NCBI GenBank assembly: GCA_019279435.1
Contig: JAAALK010000086.1
Span: 16,351,913 to 16,415,912, forward strand
Source of the DNA: Zizania palustris
Taxonomy: Eukaryota > Streptophyta > Magnoliopsida > Poales > Poaceae
Length of the DNA: 64,000 bases
Direction: 5' to 3'
In this document: piece after piece, positions 44,446-56,377 of the stretch
Numbering within the stretch: the stretch's first letter is position 1
Layout of the letters: the number at the start of each line of letters is the position of its first letter
The notes under the pieces: generated by a model
Told to the model about the DNA's origin: nothing
Seen by the model: only the letters and a program-made list of their open reading frames with translations
Database searches by the model: none
Position numbers and translations under genes: made by a program

Positions 44446-44630
44446 TAACAAAATATCAACCGCACACAGTGTATTGCATACCTCCACATGGGTTTCATCA
44501 ATTTTACGCTACTGGTGTCGAGTCAATATGACAGAACTCCCCAAGCATGTGACACAACACCCTGCAGCTGTAAACCTAACTGACTGTTTAATCCGCAAAA
44601 TTCTCAATCTGAAGCACCCAAAACCTAATC

Positions 44631-45133
44631 CTATAAATGAAGTGTCATGTTTGGGGCAGGGTGGGGAGGTTGCTTACACTCGGTGTAGTGGACGTAGTCG
44701 TAATCGGTGGGTGAGGGGGAGGTGGAGGACTTCCGGCGCTCCATGAGAGAGCCATGGGGGTGGTGGGGTGGCTGTCGTCGACGCGTCCGGAGATGGCACT
44801 GGAATTTCATGTACCTGGTATTGGAGCGCTTGCCAAGGACGTGCTTACGCTCAGCCTCCTCGTGCGTGACCTCCATGATGCGGGCACGCAGCTCCTTGCG
44901 CTGTCTCCGCACGACACCTGGAGCCTCTCAGACTCCTCGGGCAAGCAGAGGCAATGACCGGACATGCGGACCGAGGTGGTGGCGGGGAGGTGGAGGCGGA
45001 GGCCGGGCAGTGGCGGTGTCAAGGAGATGTAGTGGAGGCGGTGGGGCGGGCGGAGGCAGCGGGCCAGGCAGTGCGGTGGCGGCGGGGAGAGGCGCATGGA
45101 GGCGGCGATGACTAGGGGAAGGGTTTTGGTCAT
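44631..45133 (-). other. GC-rich segment in CACTA1, possible captured gene fragment
   Basis: The composition changes abruptly from AT-rich to GC-rich. On the minus strand 44912-44800 reads RRQRKELRARIMEVTHEEAERKHVLGKR (shown in part by its Glu/Arg pattern), a helical-looking piece unlike transposase. No family recognised; the frame has no good start or splice context. Confidence 0.3.
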
Positions 45134-45325
45134 CGGGTGCGCATGCGGTTGAAATATTAGGGCAAAAATAACTTTCGTCGGCCAGGTATAGGCTGATAAA
45201 AGTTATAAAAAATATACTTAACTTCCGTCGGCCCACGCCGACGGAAGTTATGTTTATTTCTGTCGGTTCGATATAGCCGACAGAAGTTAATTTAACCGAC
45301 AAAAGTGTCCACTTTTCTTGTAGTG

Positions 45326-46027
45326 ATGGTAAAGGGCTTGCACTCTGCGGTGGAGAAATTGCTTGCCACAGTTTCAGCGTGAAAAATTATGGCGACAGGC
45401 TATTATGGCGATGGCGAGCCACACTATACTCATCAACCAAACAACAACCAATAAACTTGTGGCACACCTGATGAAGTGTGACAAGTCATGCCCGACAACC
45501 AAATAGACCCTAATTATCTCAATCATCAAAATAGTGGATTGCTTTCTCTGTTTAATTTTAATTATGTATCATTACAATCCAAATGGTGGGTATTTGTAGA
45601 GATGAATTAAATAAATATCTACAAAGGAATAGATGCCTATGGATGAATGTGTCTTCTGTAAGGTATGCCTTGCAATATACACACATATTGATATTCTAAC
45701 TTCCAAGTAGTTGCTGTTATGAATATATACAGCATGAACACTAACCCTGATATTGATAATTGATCATATATTTGCAACATTAACCACAAATGTCCTGTTG
45801 ATGTGCTCCATTTCATAACAATTTACATGTTACAAAGTTCAAATGACTCCCTCCATTAAACTTATATGAAGAATGTGGCATGATCTTAACTCTACATAGT
45901 TAAGGTACATTATTTTCGGTTATAGTTTATCAGATCACGGAGAAAATAAATACCATGAAAATAAAAACGCTTAGAGAAAGTTTTATGTACAAGCAATGCT
46001 GATATTTTTATATATAAAATCACACTT
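45326..46027. other. Intergenic sequence, nothing identified
   Basis: AT-rich with no convincing frame, inverted repeat or duplication. Confidence 0.5.
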
Positions 46028-46533
46028 CACTACAATTCGGCAAACTTCCGTCGGCAAAAACCTAACTTCCGTCGGCATTTGGCCGACGGAAGCGGTTCGA
46101 CGGGAGTTAGCTAACTTCCGTCGGCCAGCCTGACTGACGGAAGTTAGATGGCCTCTACTGGCGTGGAAAACTGCCGTAACTTCCGACGACGGCTTCGGGC
46201 GGCGGTGGCCGAGGGCGGGCGGGCCGCTCAGGTGGCCAGAGGGGGTGGCGGGGCGCTCGGGCCACCGGAGATGGCGGCGGGGAGCGGGCGGGAGGAGGCG
46301 TGGGCGGCTGTGCTCGGGTGGCGACGGCGGGTGGAACGGGCGCCCGTACAGGGGTTTTCCTATACGCGCGTGGGGTAAGGGATAATTTCGTAAACTTCTG
46401 TCGGCTTTAATGTTAGTCGATGGAAGTTATGTCTTCTATACCAGGCGAGGGAAAAATCCCTTTTAAGTTCTGTCGAATTAACTTCCGTCGGTTTTTGGAA
46501 AAGCCAACAGAAATTTCTGTTTTTCTTGTAGTG
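46028..46533. mobile_element. CACTA-type MITE (CACTA2, 506 bp)
   Basis: Left end CACTACAATTCGGC, right end inverse CACTACAAGAAAAAC, with a perfect 3-bp duplication CTT (46025-46027, 46534-46536). CTTCCGTCGGC motifs in both orientations match those of CACTA1, so the two are related. The core (46150-46370) is very GC-rich. Confidence 0.85.
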
Positions 46534-47197
46534 CTTCTTGATACATGCTACAAATAATCCTTGAATAATCTCTTTCTGGTAAACTTTATAAAACATTATA
46601 AGGATAGAAAAAGTGTAATACAAATTTACAAGCTCACGAAGTCTTCGAGCCAGCTAACTCGTACCATATCAGTTTGGTCACAAACCAAACATTTGTTCGG
46701 TCTCGCTGGCATAAGGGAGCAATCCCGTATGTCCCTGCCTCATGGCTAGTATGAGCTGCTACCAAACTTAGATCCATTTTCATCTAAATAGCCAAACACC
46801 TCTCCTTTTGATGTAAGGTGTTCACTGGGTTTGGTTAGATATTATAGAATTCAGATCCGTTTTTATTTAAATCCAAACCCAAATCTAATTCTATATAGAA
46901 TCAAAAAGTCAACTTAAAATCAAACCTGCTGCAAATCTGTAAGAAAGAAGACCAGCTAGGTTGGTGACATGAAGGTCAGAAGTCAATGGTGTAGCAGTTA
47001 GAGGAGGCGGTCTGACAGTGAGATGCAGGGCTCATGCAGAACTGTACGAGACTGTTATATGTCTGGTACTGCCTTTTGTGCATGTGTTTATAATCGAAAG
47101 AAAGCTACAATGTTATTTAGGTTACTTTTTTTCTACCATTTAAACAATGATCACACACGTCCAATGACAGTTCATAGGTTGCCATGTTAGCCCCAAC
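46534..47197. other. Intergenic sequence, nothing identified
   Basis: Moderately AT-rich. Short stretches such as GTTCACTGGG(TTT)GGTTAG look like old MITE debris, but no paired ends were found. Confidence 0.4.
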
Positions 47198-47200
47198 TAA

Positions 47201-47495
47201 GGGCATCCCCAATGTGTCATATAACCGATTCTTATGCATTAAATATATTATATAGATTGTCTATATATATTGTGAAAGTATTCTTTATAGTATTGATTGC
47301 AAAAGTAGTTCATATGACTATGGACTGCAATAAAATAACATTTATCACTTCTCTTCTTTCTTTCTCTCTCTATCTTCTCTCTTACTTTTAATATTTCATA
47401 TTGCTGCAAATACTGTGGGTTATGAAATAACTGTAGACTACTATTGTAGATCTCATTTATATGGACTAGTTTTGTCATATACGTTGGAGATGCCC
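47201..47495. mobile_element. Tourist-type (PIF/Harbinger) MITE, 295 bp
   Basis: Ends GGGCATCCCCAA and inverse GGGCATCTCCAA, flanked by TAA on both sides (47198-47200, 47496-47498). AT-rich interior. Confidence 0.82.
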
Positions 47496-47808
47496 TAACT
47501 CTTGAGTCCGACCGTAGGCGAAGCCAGCAGTTTCACGTTAGAACATCCACGATATTGAAATAAAAGGTTAGTGCTAAGAGAATTTTTATGTTTTGTACAT
47601 TGAGAAGGTGTTAAACAAACTGAGAAATAATACGAGTTTTATGTACGAATATACTAGTTTCATAAATTAAATAATATTACTTTTGGATAGACATATCACT
47701 GATAAAGTAAAATATTTTTATATATTATAGTATTTTTATGAGAAATAAATTTCCTTGCATTTCATTAATTCAAAAGTACTTTCACATTTCACATTACAGT
47801 TGTTATTA

Positions 47809-48167
47809 GGCTATTCACAATGGGGTTTCATGGGGTGTTTTATGATATTAATTACCATGTCACATCAGATTTTTTGCTTACATGACAATCAATTAATGAA
47901 GAAAGAGAATGAAGTAGTTTTATCAACGTAACATGGTGCTAACTCGTTTCTAAGACGGATGAAACGAAATGAAACAACCATTGAAAGATAAATCGTTTCA
48001 TCATAGAGAGAGGGTATTTCATGAGAGCTAATTGCATTTAATTACGTTGGTTAGCCTAGGAAATAGTGAAATGAAAATCTCCACTGAAAGAGAGTATTTC
48101 ATTCAGTTGTAAAACTGACGTAGCATTCTAGGAAACAATGTTATGAAACTCACCATTGTGAATAACC
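47809..48167. mobile_element. Tourist-like MITE, 359 bp
   Basis: Ends GGCTATTCACAATGG and inverse GGTTATTCACAATGG. Flanks TTA and TTT differ by one base. Interior holds GTTTCAT/ATGAAAC motifs in both orientations. It stops about 340 bp before the start of the proline-rich gene. Confidence 0.72.
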
Positions 48168-48503
48168 TTTGTCTCGTTGCATCCGGCGTCCCTACCAAGG
48201 GAGATTTAATTGTTTGACACTCTTAACATGTGAGTGACAACAAAATTGTCACTCCGAGTCACTGTCATGTGGGATCCTGAGTCAATATGTGATCCATTAA
48301 TTGACACATATTAAAAATAGCAAATAGTTAAATTATCCCTCTACCGAAGTCTAAAGTCCCCAAAACGATGTGACTACGACCACGACCACGCGTCCAGCAT
48401 TCACTCTCCTCGCACCAGCTCACCTCAGCTCATCCGCAGCTATCGCCGTTATTCTTCGTCGTCCTCCTGCCGCAATCCCACCAGATTTGCCGCCTCCCCT
48501 CCT

Positions 48504-49022
48504 ATGGCGCCAAGAGCCCGCGCTCGCCCCTCCCCACGGCCATCCTCCCGAGCCGCGTCCTTGACCCTCCTCGTACCGCTCCTCGTCATACTCCTCTTCT
48601 CATCCCCGTTTATCTCCTTACCCGCCGCCGCTGCCGCCCCGTCGCCGCCTCCCCCGCCTCCGCCACCACCTCCTCCTCCTCCGCCTCCTCCTCTGCCGCC
48701 ACCTCCACCGCCGTCCCCCGCGCCGCCGCCGCGGCAGTTCTCGTCCGCTTCCAGCGACCACGTCCCCCCGCCTTCACGCCCGCCCCACCACCGCCACCCC
48801 TGGCGGCACCACTCGGCGCCCCCGCCCTCGCCCCCGCCCCCGCCCCCGCCCCCGCCCCCGCTTCCCCGGCGGCGGCTCAATTTCGGGGAGAGGCTCGGGG
48901 TCGCCTTCGCCGGCGTGGCCGTGGCAGCGCAGGTGGTCCTCGGCGCCTTCCTGCTGCTCCGCGCGTGGCAGCTGCGGCGGCTGGACAGGTGCGAGGTGTC
49001 CTCGTCCACTCCCCTCACCTGA
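48504..49022 (+). CDS. Proline-rich single-pass membrane protein, unknown function
   Basis: 172 residues. A basic N-terminus and a hydrophobic stretch (about residues 19-45, TLLVPLLVILLFSSPF) form a signal peptide or anchor. Residues 46-80 and 108-120 are almost pure proline with Ser and Ala. A His/Pro/Arg-rich linker lies between. A second membrane span (about 131-155, VAFAGVAVAAQVVLGAFLLL) is followed by a short basic-acidic tail. The layout suits a cell-wall facing proline-rich domain anchored in the plasma membrane. The start is the first ATG of the long frame, with GGCGCC context. DNA at 48824-48863 is a CCCCCG microsatellite. Short hydroxyproline-rich proteins of this shape are common in grasses; I do not know its role. 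Introns in the 3' UTR are possible. Confidence 0.68.
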   Translation: MAPRARARPSPRPSSRAASLTLLVPLLVILLFSSPFISLPAAAAAPSPPPPPPPPPPPPPPPPLPPPPPPSPAPPPRQFSSASSDHVPPPSRPPHHRHPWRHHSAPPPSPPPPPPPPPPLPRRRLNFGERLGVAFAGVAVAAQVVLGAFLLLRAWQLRRLDRCEVSSSTPLT

Positions 49023-50770
49023 CCGGAAGCGACCAGCCAGCCGCCCGCGTCTTCCTCTCGTCACGCCGCCTCGTCTTTCGTCAGGTCCGTGGTTTACCTA
49101 CTCGTGATCTGATGCCGTGTTCCAAACTGTAAAGTAAACGAGGATGTAGGGTTCCAATTCCATCGTAGCCTTTGTCGCCATTCTTTTGTTCACAGATCGA
49201 GCACGCTAGCGAAGTTGCTGTACACTGTACAACAATCTGCTCCAGCTTTGTGCAGACTTTCGTAGGGGGGCAATGTGATCTATTGATATCACGACTTGTT
49301 CTTTGTTACTGTCACCATTGTGGTCAGATATTTGGGGGATATTTGGAGATGGTGATGTGTTGATTCATGTGGGATTAATTGCAGTTGAGGAATGAAGGTT
49401 AGCTGGTTAAATGGATCTTGAATGCACAAAGTGATTTCAATTATTGTAGTGTGTGATCTGGACTCTTAAATTTTTCACCTGTGGTACCACTTGCTACTAT
49501 CAATTCTGCTCCATGATGAATGCTTGGGTATCTCAGTGAGCAGTAAGTTGATTGTACTTTCTGTTTTATGCTTACTTTGGATTTGTAATATCCTCTCCAG
49601 GTCCATGCACAAATTAATCTTATCATGATAGATTTTTAAGAAGTACAAACTAGCTAGTGAACATAGATAGTACCACCTCTGTTCTCAAATAGCCAAACAT
49701 CGAAATGCATGGTGCTTGTTTCTAGGCTTTGCACATTGATGTGTTAATTCTTACAAAGGTGTAAGGTAAAAGCAGCAAAAATGTAATGGCCCAATGGGTG
49801 TATGTCTTGTACGTCTGTTCTTGCACTGTTTGGTGGTGTGTTAAATCCATCTTCCCTTTGATGCTGTTTGCTGACCATGACTCACCAGATGTCCCTAATA
49901 TCTTAAGTACTCTGCTTTCTTTGTTACCTTTGGTGAGACTGATTTGTCCCTCAAAAGTTTTGATACATTGGTTACGATGTCACTTATGCGAATAATAAGG
50001 TATGTGATCATCTGAGTTCATAATTATAGTTTGTTAGTATTACTGTAATGTGTAAAAGGTTAGCCGCTCAACGTGGGAGTGGACAGATAAGCAAAACATC
50101 TCTGGCTTGTTGACCATGGATACTAGCGTCAAATGGTTTTTGAATATGAAATGGTGCAGCTGGGATCATTTGGCGTGCATGTGAGAGCCAGACAGTATGT
50201 GCTGTGGACTGCATCTTGGAGAGCTTGACAGGTCTGATCTTACTTTACTAGCTCTACTGAGGGCCACAAACTCAGATGCACTTGACAGTAAAATGCCACA
50301 TGGATGCCGACATTGAAGGGGCGACCACTGTCAACTCAATTTTTTTATGGGTATTCTTGTTCTCTATCCTGAAATTTTATACTGTTATAAACTCAAAGTA
50401 CAATGTGATTATTTTTCAAAATATAATAAATATAGCATTTATATCTCATAACATCATAAATCCACTAGAATCAACACTTAAATAAAAAACATAATCATAA
50501 TCAACATTTAAATAAAAAACATAGTCTAGAGTCCAACCGGATTACCCTTGGAGGCGTCACCGCTGACTGGCCGTGTCTATCAGAGACATGAATTTGATAC
50601 CTTGAGTTTAAATAATGGTCTGTGTTGCATTGTCTAATTTGTTAAGAATTATAGCCTCTAAATTCTCCGGATGACACAGGGCTCCTGAGGGCTCTCTCGA
50701 AAAATTATATCGTTATAACAAACTCTAAATAGAGATATGACTAGATTTAAGAGAGTATCTCACAGCCGCT
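49023..50770. other. 3' flank of the proline-rich gene and intergenic sequence
   Basis: 49023-49100 remains GC-rich and may be 3' UTR. Further right the sequence is AT-rich and unique. A 24-bp direct repeat (AATCAACA.TTAAATAAAAAACAT) sits at about 50468-50521. No further exon identified. Confidence 0.4.
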
Positions 50771-51074
50771 TGTTAAGTATATTAGTATGTTGCGTAGCAT
50801 ATTTGCGTCTTGCATTGTACTGGTGTTTTGTGTTACCGGATTAGCATGCAATCAAGAAACTTAGCGCTGAAGTATACGCCTGCATGCGATAAGGCGTTTT
50901 CGCAGTGTTATCGCATGCACTGCTGAGGTTTTGTTCAGGTTGTTGTGCCAGCAAGGAAAGGATCTGATGGCATGTAATCCTGTTCGGTTGTAAGCTCCGT
51001 GACTCCGGCTATTGGAGTCTTATTAATAAACTCGCGAACCAGATGAATGTATCACTTTCATCCACAATTTTACA
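50771..51074 (+). repeat. 5' LTR of copia C
   Basis: TGTTAAGTATATTAG to CCACAATTTTACA. Lacks a block of about 30 bases (after GCTGAAGTAT) that the 3' LTR has, and has an extra stretch near 50960-50985. Confidence 0.92.
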
Positions 51075-51086
51075 TGGTATCAGAGC
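51075..51086 (+). other. Primer binding site of copia C
   Basis: TGGTATCAGAGC abuts the LTR. Confidence 0.9.
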
Positions 51087-51092
51087 CAATCG

Positions 51093-53117
51093 ATGGCCTC
51101 GCCCGTTGAGCCTGTGTTCATGGCTCTTCTCGGGAAGGCTGCACCGGCGTTCAACCAGTTCGTCGGCATGACAATTTCGGAGAAACTTAACAAAGGAAAT
51201 TATGCAATCTGGAAGGCGCAGATCCTTGCGGGCATCAGAGGAGCAAACCTAGAAGGCTACCTCATCGGCGTCATGAAGGCGCCCAAGGAGTTCATCGTCA
51301 CTAGTCAGGACGGCAAGGAGACGATAACTCTGAATCCTGAGTTTTAAGAATGGATGGCTGTAGATCAGCAAGTTCTCGGGTACATGCTCTCCTCAATGAG
51401 TAAAGAAGTGTTAGTCCAAGTTGCAGCAAGCAGGTTTATAGCAGAAGCCTGGAAAATAGTTGATGGTATGTTTTTCTCTATAACTAGGGCTAGATCAATT
51501 AATACAAGAATAGCCTTAGCTACCATGAAGAAAGGTGATCTTAGTATTACCGAGTATATTGGAAAAATGCGAAGTCGTGCAGATGAAATGGCAGTGTCAG
51601 GGAAGCCTCTTGAAGATGAAGATCTGGTCTCATATATTTTGACTGGACTAGAAGAAGAATTTGATTCGATCGTCTCATCTCTTGTCTCAAGGGCTGAGAT
51701 GGTCAGTGTTGCAGAAGTTTTCTCACAACTTCTTCACTTCGAAAATCGTTTGAAGCTTCGCCATACAGAACACATGACAGCAAATTTTGCTAGTAGAGGT
51801 CGGGGTGGTCGTGGACTCACTCCTGGTCGTGGCCGCGCATGGAACCAGCAAGGGCGTACCAGTCGTGGCAGAGGGAGAAGTGGCCCTCCAGGAACCGGCG
51901 GACACCAAGGACAAATAAATGGCGGCAACAGAAACTCTGATAATAGACCAAAGTGCCAACTTTGCTATAAACGAGGGCATACGGTTGTAGATTGTTGGCA
52001 TAGGTATGATGAAAATTTTGTGGCTGATGAAAAATATGCAGGATTTGCTACAACTTCATATGGTGTTGACATAAACTGGTACATGGACATTGGTGCAACT
52101 GATCATGTAACGGGGGAATTGGAGAAGCTCATTGTTCGTGATCGATACAATGGACAAGAGCAAGTTCACACGGCAAATGGAGAAGATATGAAAATTAGTC
52201 ACATTGGTTATTCGATTGTCAACACCCCATATCGAAAACTCTGTTTAAACAATGTTCTTTATATTCCTGAAGCCAATAAAAATCTTGTTTCAGCCCGCAG
52301 ATTCGTTTCTGACAATTCTGCTTATCTTGAATTACATCCTAAATACTTTCTTGTCAAAGATCAGGCAACGAAGGAGACACTGCTTAGAGGGCAGTGTCAT
52401 AGAGGATTGTACCCGCTTCCGCATAAGATTGAGCAGAACAAGCCATCCAAAGAAGTCAATCTTGCACTCAAGCCTTCCTTGGAGCAATGGCATTGTTGTC
52501 TTGGTCATCCTTCTTTTCCCATAGTCGAAAGAGTTGTCAGTACCAACAGCCTTCCATGTTCGGCTGGATTAAATAAAATAGGGGTTTGTGATGCTTGTCA
52601 GCAAGGCAAGAGCCATCAACTTCCTTTTGCAAAATTGAATAGTGAGATCAAAAATCCTCTAGAGTTAATTTATTCTGATGTATGGGGACCAAATTATGTT
52701 TCTGTTAGTCGAAAAAAATATTACGTCAGTTTCATCGATGCCTATAGTAGATTCACTTAGATCTATCTTCTTGAATTCAAATCTGAATTCTTTAAAAAGT
52801 TTCAAGAATTTTAGAAGTTAATTGAGCGCATGTTTAATCAGAAAATCATAACTGTTCAAATAGATTGGGAAGGAGAATATCAAAGACTTCATACATTCTT
52901 TACAAATATTGGTATCACCCATCATGTTTCATGTCCTCATACTCACCAGCAAAATGGTTCTGCTGAATGCAAACACCATCATATAGTTGAAATTGGACTC
53001 TCCCTTCTTGCTCATGCATCCATGCTATTGCGGTTTTGGGATGAAGCTTTTGTTACTGCCGTCTATCTAATCAATAGAACTCCTACAAAGATTCTCGGCT
53101 TCAAACCCCCTTGAGTA
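51093..53117 (+). pseudogene. copia C gag, protease and integrase
   Basis: ATG seven bases after the primer site. Gag with an RG-rich segment and zinc knuckle CQLCYKRGHTVVDC; protease with WYMDIGATDHV, where Ser of the Asp-Ser-Gly triad is Ile; zinc finger WHCCLGH...CDACQQGK; integrase core with Asp in IYSDVWGP, Glu in NGSAECKHH and a region where DNG reads DWE. Stops: TAA 51345-51347, TAG near 52758, TAG near 52812. All these pieces share one frame. A one-base gain near 53111 shifts the next part. Confidence 0.88.
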
Positions 53118-53118
53118 T

Positions 53119-55224
53119 TTGTTTAAGAAAAATCCAGATTATATCAATCTTAGAACTTTTGATTGTGCCTGTTGGCCAAACCTTCGCCCTTATAATTCTC
53201 ACAAGTTGCAATTCCGCTCAAAACAGCGTGTCTTCCTTGGATATAGTTCTCTGCACAAGGGATTTAAGTGTCTTGATACTTCTAATGGTCGTGTCTATAT
53301 TTCAAGAGATGTTATCTTTGATGAAAGTGTGCTGCCATTTTCAAAGAATTCCTCTCAGAATGCTTCAGCAAAACAAAACTATCCTGTTATTTCATCTACT
53401 TCTAGGGAGTTACAATCATTTGTGCCTGTGACTAACAATGATGCAGGAATAAATGCAGATCACATCATACACACAGAAGAGGACAACACAACAAGTACAG
53501 AAAACAAGTCTGGAGGCAGTGACCCCACCGACGCTCCAGCAGTCAACAGCAATAACACGAACGTCGGCAATCCGTTGGTTGACAGAGCAGTCGGCCACTC
53601 AATGGTCGATGGAGATGTCGGCCTCTCAATGGTCGATGGGGAAATCGACCACTCAACGGCCGACAGAGGTGAAAATTCAGAAAATTTTTCTTCGCCTAAT
53701 ATTCTAGACTTACCTGTGACAGGGGAGGTCGTACAACAGTCACATTGTCCAGTAACCCGTCTTCAAAGAGGAATCAGGAAAGAAAAATGGTATACTAATG
53801 GAACAGTTAAATACATTTTTCTTGCTTTAACTGAGGAGCCAAATAATCTTACTGATGCACTTCATGACGGAAATTGGAAAGATGCTATGAATTCAGAATA
53901 TTTAGCTCTCATGAGAAATCAAACTTGGCACTTAGTTCCTCCTCAACCTGACAAAAACATTATAGGATGCAAATGGGTATATAAAGTCAAAAGAAAACAA
54001 GATGGTAGCCTAGATAGGTATAAGGCTAGACTGGTTGCTAAAGGTTTTAAACAGAGATATGACATAGATTATGAGGATACCTTTAGTCCTGTTGTTAAGA
54101 TTGCAACAATCAGAATCATACTTTCCATTGCTGTATCTAGAGGATGGACCTTAAGACAGTTGGATGTTCAAAATGCCTTCTTGCATGGTTACTTAGAAGA
54201 AGAGGTTTACATGGAGCAACCTCCTAGTTTCCTAGACAAGGATCATCCTAATTATGTCTGCAAACTAGACAAAGCATTATATGGGTTGAAACACGCACCA
54301 AGAGCTTGGTATTCCAGACTAAGCAAGAAATTAATTGAGATGGGTTTCAGAGGCTCAAGGGCTGACACTTCACTGTTCTTTTATAATAAAAACGGTATGC
54401 TTATGTTCTTACTCATTTATGTTGATGATATAATTGTTGTAAGTTTAGAATCAAATGCAGTGTCTACCCTTCTAAAGGATCTTCAAACAGAATTTGCTCT
54501 AAAGGACTTAGAAGAGTTGCATTATTTTCTTGGAATTGAAGTGAATAAAACAGCAAGTGGCATTGTATTGTCCCAAGGAAAGTATGCTAAGGATTTATTA
54601 AAAAGGGTCGGAATGATGAACTGTTCAGTCAATACTCCCCTTTCCACAAGTGAAAAGTTACATATGCATAAAGGAAAACATTTCAGAAGTAATGACATGG
54701 CAAATTACAGAAGTATTGTTGGAGATCTTCAATATATCACTCTAACCAGGCCAGACTTAGCTTTTTCAGTGAACAAAGTCTGCCAATTTCTCCATGCTCC
54801 TATGACAGATCATCGGGAAGCTGTCAAAAGAATTCTCACGTATGTAAAATGTGACACGAATGTGGGTTTAAAAATTAACAGATCTAAGTCAATGCAGATC
54901 ACTGGATACTCAGATGCAGATTGCGTTAGAAGTATTGATGACAGAAGGTCGATAGGGGGTTTTGCAGTATTTATAAGAGACAATCTGGTGTCCTGGACTG
55001 CTAAGAAACAGGCTACCGTATCAAGGTCAAGTACCGAAGCTGAGTATAAAGCTCTTGCAAATACTACTGCAGAGATTATGTGGATCCAAACTTTGTTAGC
55101 TGAATTACAAATCTGTAGTCCTACAGCAGTGAGACTGTGGTGTGACAATCTCGCTGCAAAATACATGACGCCTAATCCAGTCTTTCATGCAAGAACTAAG
55201 CACATTGAAGTTGATAGAGGTTGA
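53119..55224 (+). pseudogene. copia C integrase C-terminus, reverse transcriptase and RNase H
   Basis: 701 codons open. Integrase tail (RVFLGYSSLHKGFKCLD), variable Asn/Ser-rich region with DNA repeats encoding VDG.VG.SMVDG (53570-53670), RVT_2 domain (GCKWVYKVKRKQDGS, QLDVQNAFLHGYLEEEVYM, LIYVDDIIV), RNase H (GYSDADCV, STEAEYKALA, KHIEVD). It ends early: the last RNase H helix is removed by a small deletion and the remaining LEVDYISTTDQVADIFTK-like piece lies in another frame (55187-55314). Confidence 0.9.
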
Positions 55225-55303
55225 TTATATCTCAACAACAGATCAAGTAGCTGACATCTTCACCAAATCTCTTCAAGCACAATCTCAACATGGGCAGTTT
55301 CGA

Positions 55304-55314
55304 TTGAGGGGGGA
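55304..55314 (+). other. Polypurine tract of copia C
   Basis: TTGAGGGGGGA just before the 3' LTR. Confidence 0.85.
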
Positions 55315-55630
55315 TGTTAAGTATATTAGTATGTTGCGTAGCATATTTGCGTCTTGCATTGTACTAGTGTTTTGTGTTACCGGATTAGCATGCAATCAGG
55401 AAACTGAGCGCTGAAGTATTGGCTAGGCTGTAATTAGGATAGCGTTGCATGCACCTGCATGCGATAAGGCGTTATCGCAGTGTTATCGCATGCACTGCTA
55501 AGGTTCTGTTCAGGTTGTTGTGCCAATGCTAATCCGGTTCGGTTGTAAGCGTCGTGACTCCGGCTATTGGAGTCTATATTAATAAATTCGTGGACCAGAC
55601 GAAGGTACCACTTCTGTCCACAATTTTACA
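55315..55630 (+). repeat. 3' LTR of copia C
   Basis: TGTTAAGTATATTAG to CCACAATTTTACA; see 5' LTR for differences. Confidence 0.92.
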
Positions 55631-55635
55631 CCGCT

Positions 55636-56369
55636 GGCCACAACGGTTGGAAAATGAAGTGTCTAATAAATTAGACATTTTATGCAAGTGAATAACTCAA
55701 ACTCTACTAAAAAACTAGAGTAAATCGAAGCACATCTAAAAAATATACCTAGAATACTTAACCAGTCTAACTTGTGAGCCTTTAGGATTTGAGTAGCAGG
55801 TGTCACGTATGATTGACTGAACACATTTAATTTCATTAGATATGCATACTCTAGAAATAAGCGCGGATTTAGAATTGAAGAATTGAAATTTAATTCTATA
55901 AGATGGGCTGTTTGAATCATTTTTAAATTAGATCTATGAAATCCTATCTAGAATTCACATTAGAATTCATAGATCAGCCTAATTACTCTCTAATAAAAAA
56001 GAAATTGATTAGAATCTCTATCTCTCTTCCGTCTTAGATGGACTTACATGGAGATGATGATATTTTTTGTAATAATGAAATTGATTTCATAGTTTGATCA
56101 TCTAAATAAGTTTTAGAAATATATTTTTTTTTAATTTTAATTCTACGAGATGTTCAAACAAAAATATTAGATTTCAATTGAATTCCACGCCATTCAATAT
56201 TTTATAAAATCCGAAATGGATTCCCCCTAATACCTAAGATCAAGATTCCAGATTTCCGATACATAAGATCCAAGATTACATGTTATTAAATTATCATATG
56301 TCAGTTTTGCCGAGAATGCTCATGTGTCATGATGACTCATGCAGTCGGCCGTTCTTGAATCTACTAGAC
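55636..56369. other. AT-rich intergenic sequence
   Basis: Several imperfect inverted stretches built from GAATTC/AATTCTA motifs (about 55860-56215) suggest an old foldback element, but I cannot set its ends. No gene. Confidence 0.4.
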
Positions 56370-56377
56370 CTTGAATC

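Larger units (their letters stand above)
42890..45325. mobile_element. Non-autonomous CACTA element (CACTA1, 2.4 kb)
   Basis: Left end CACTACAAAAAAACTG, right end inverse CACTACAAGAAAAGTG. Sub-terminal motif CTTCCGTCGGC and its inverse recur at 42905-43110 and 45165-45300, as usual in CACTA elements. Flanking triplets GTG and ATG differ by one base. No transposase domain. The inside contains two MULE-like insertions and a GC-rich segment. Confidence 0.8.
50771..55630 (+). mobile_element. Ty1/copia element, Ale/Retrofit-like (copia C)
   Basis: 4,860 bp with LTRs of 304 and 316 bp and a perfect target duplication CCGCT (50766-50770, 55631-55635). Gag with AIWKAQILAGIRGANLEGYL and QQVLGYMLSSMSKEVLVQV is typical of the Ale/Retrofit lineage. 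Coding is broken by at least three stops, one frameshift and a small deletion. Confidence 0.92.

Noticed and set aside
48370..48564. 64-residue frame upstream of the proline-rich gene
   Set aside because: It opens at GTG, not ATG (the nearby ATG is followed at once by TGA), and overlaps the real gene in another frame.
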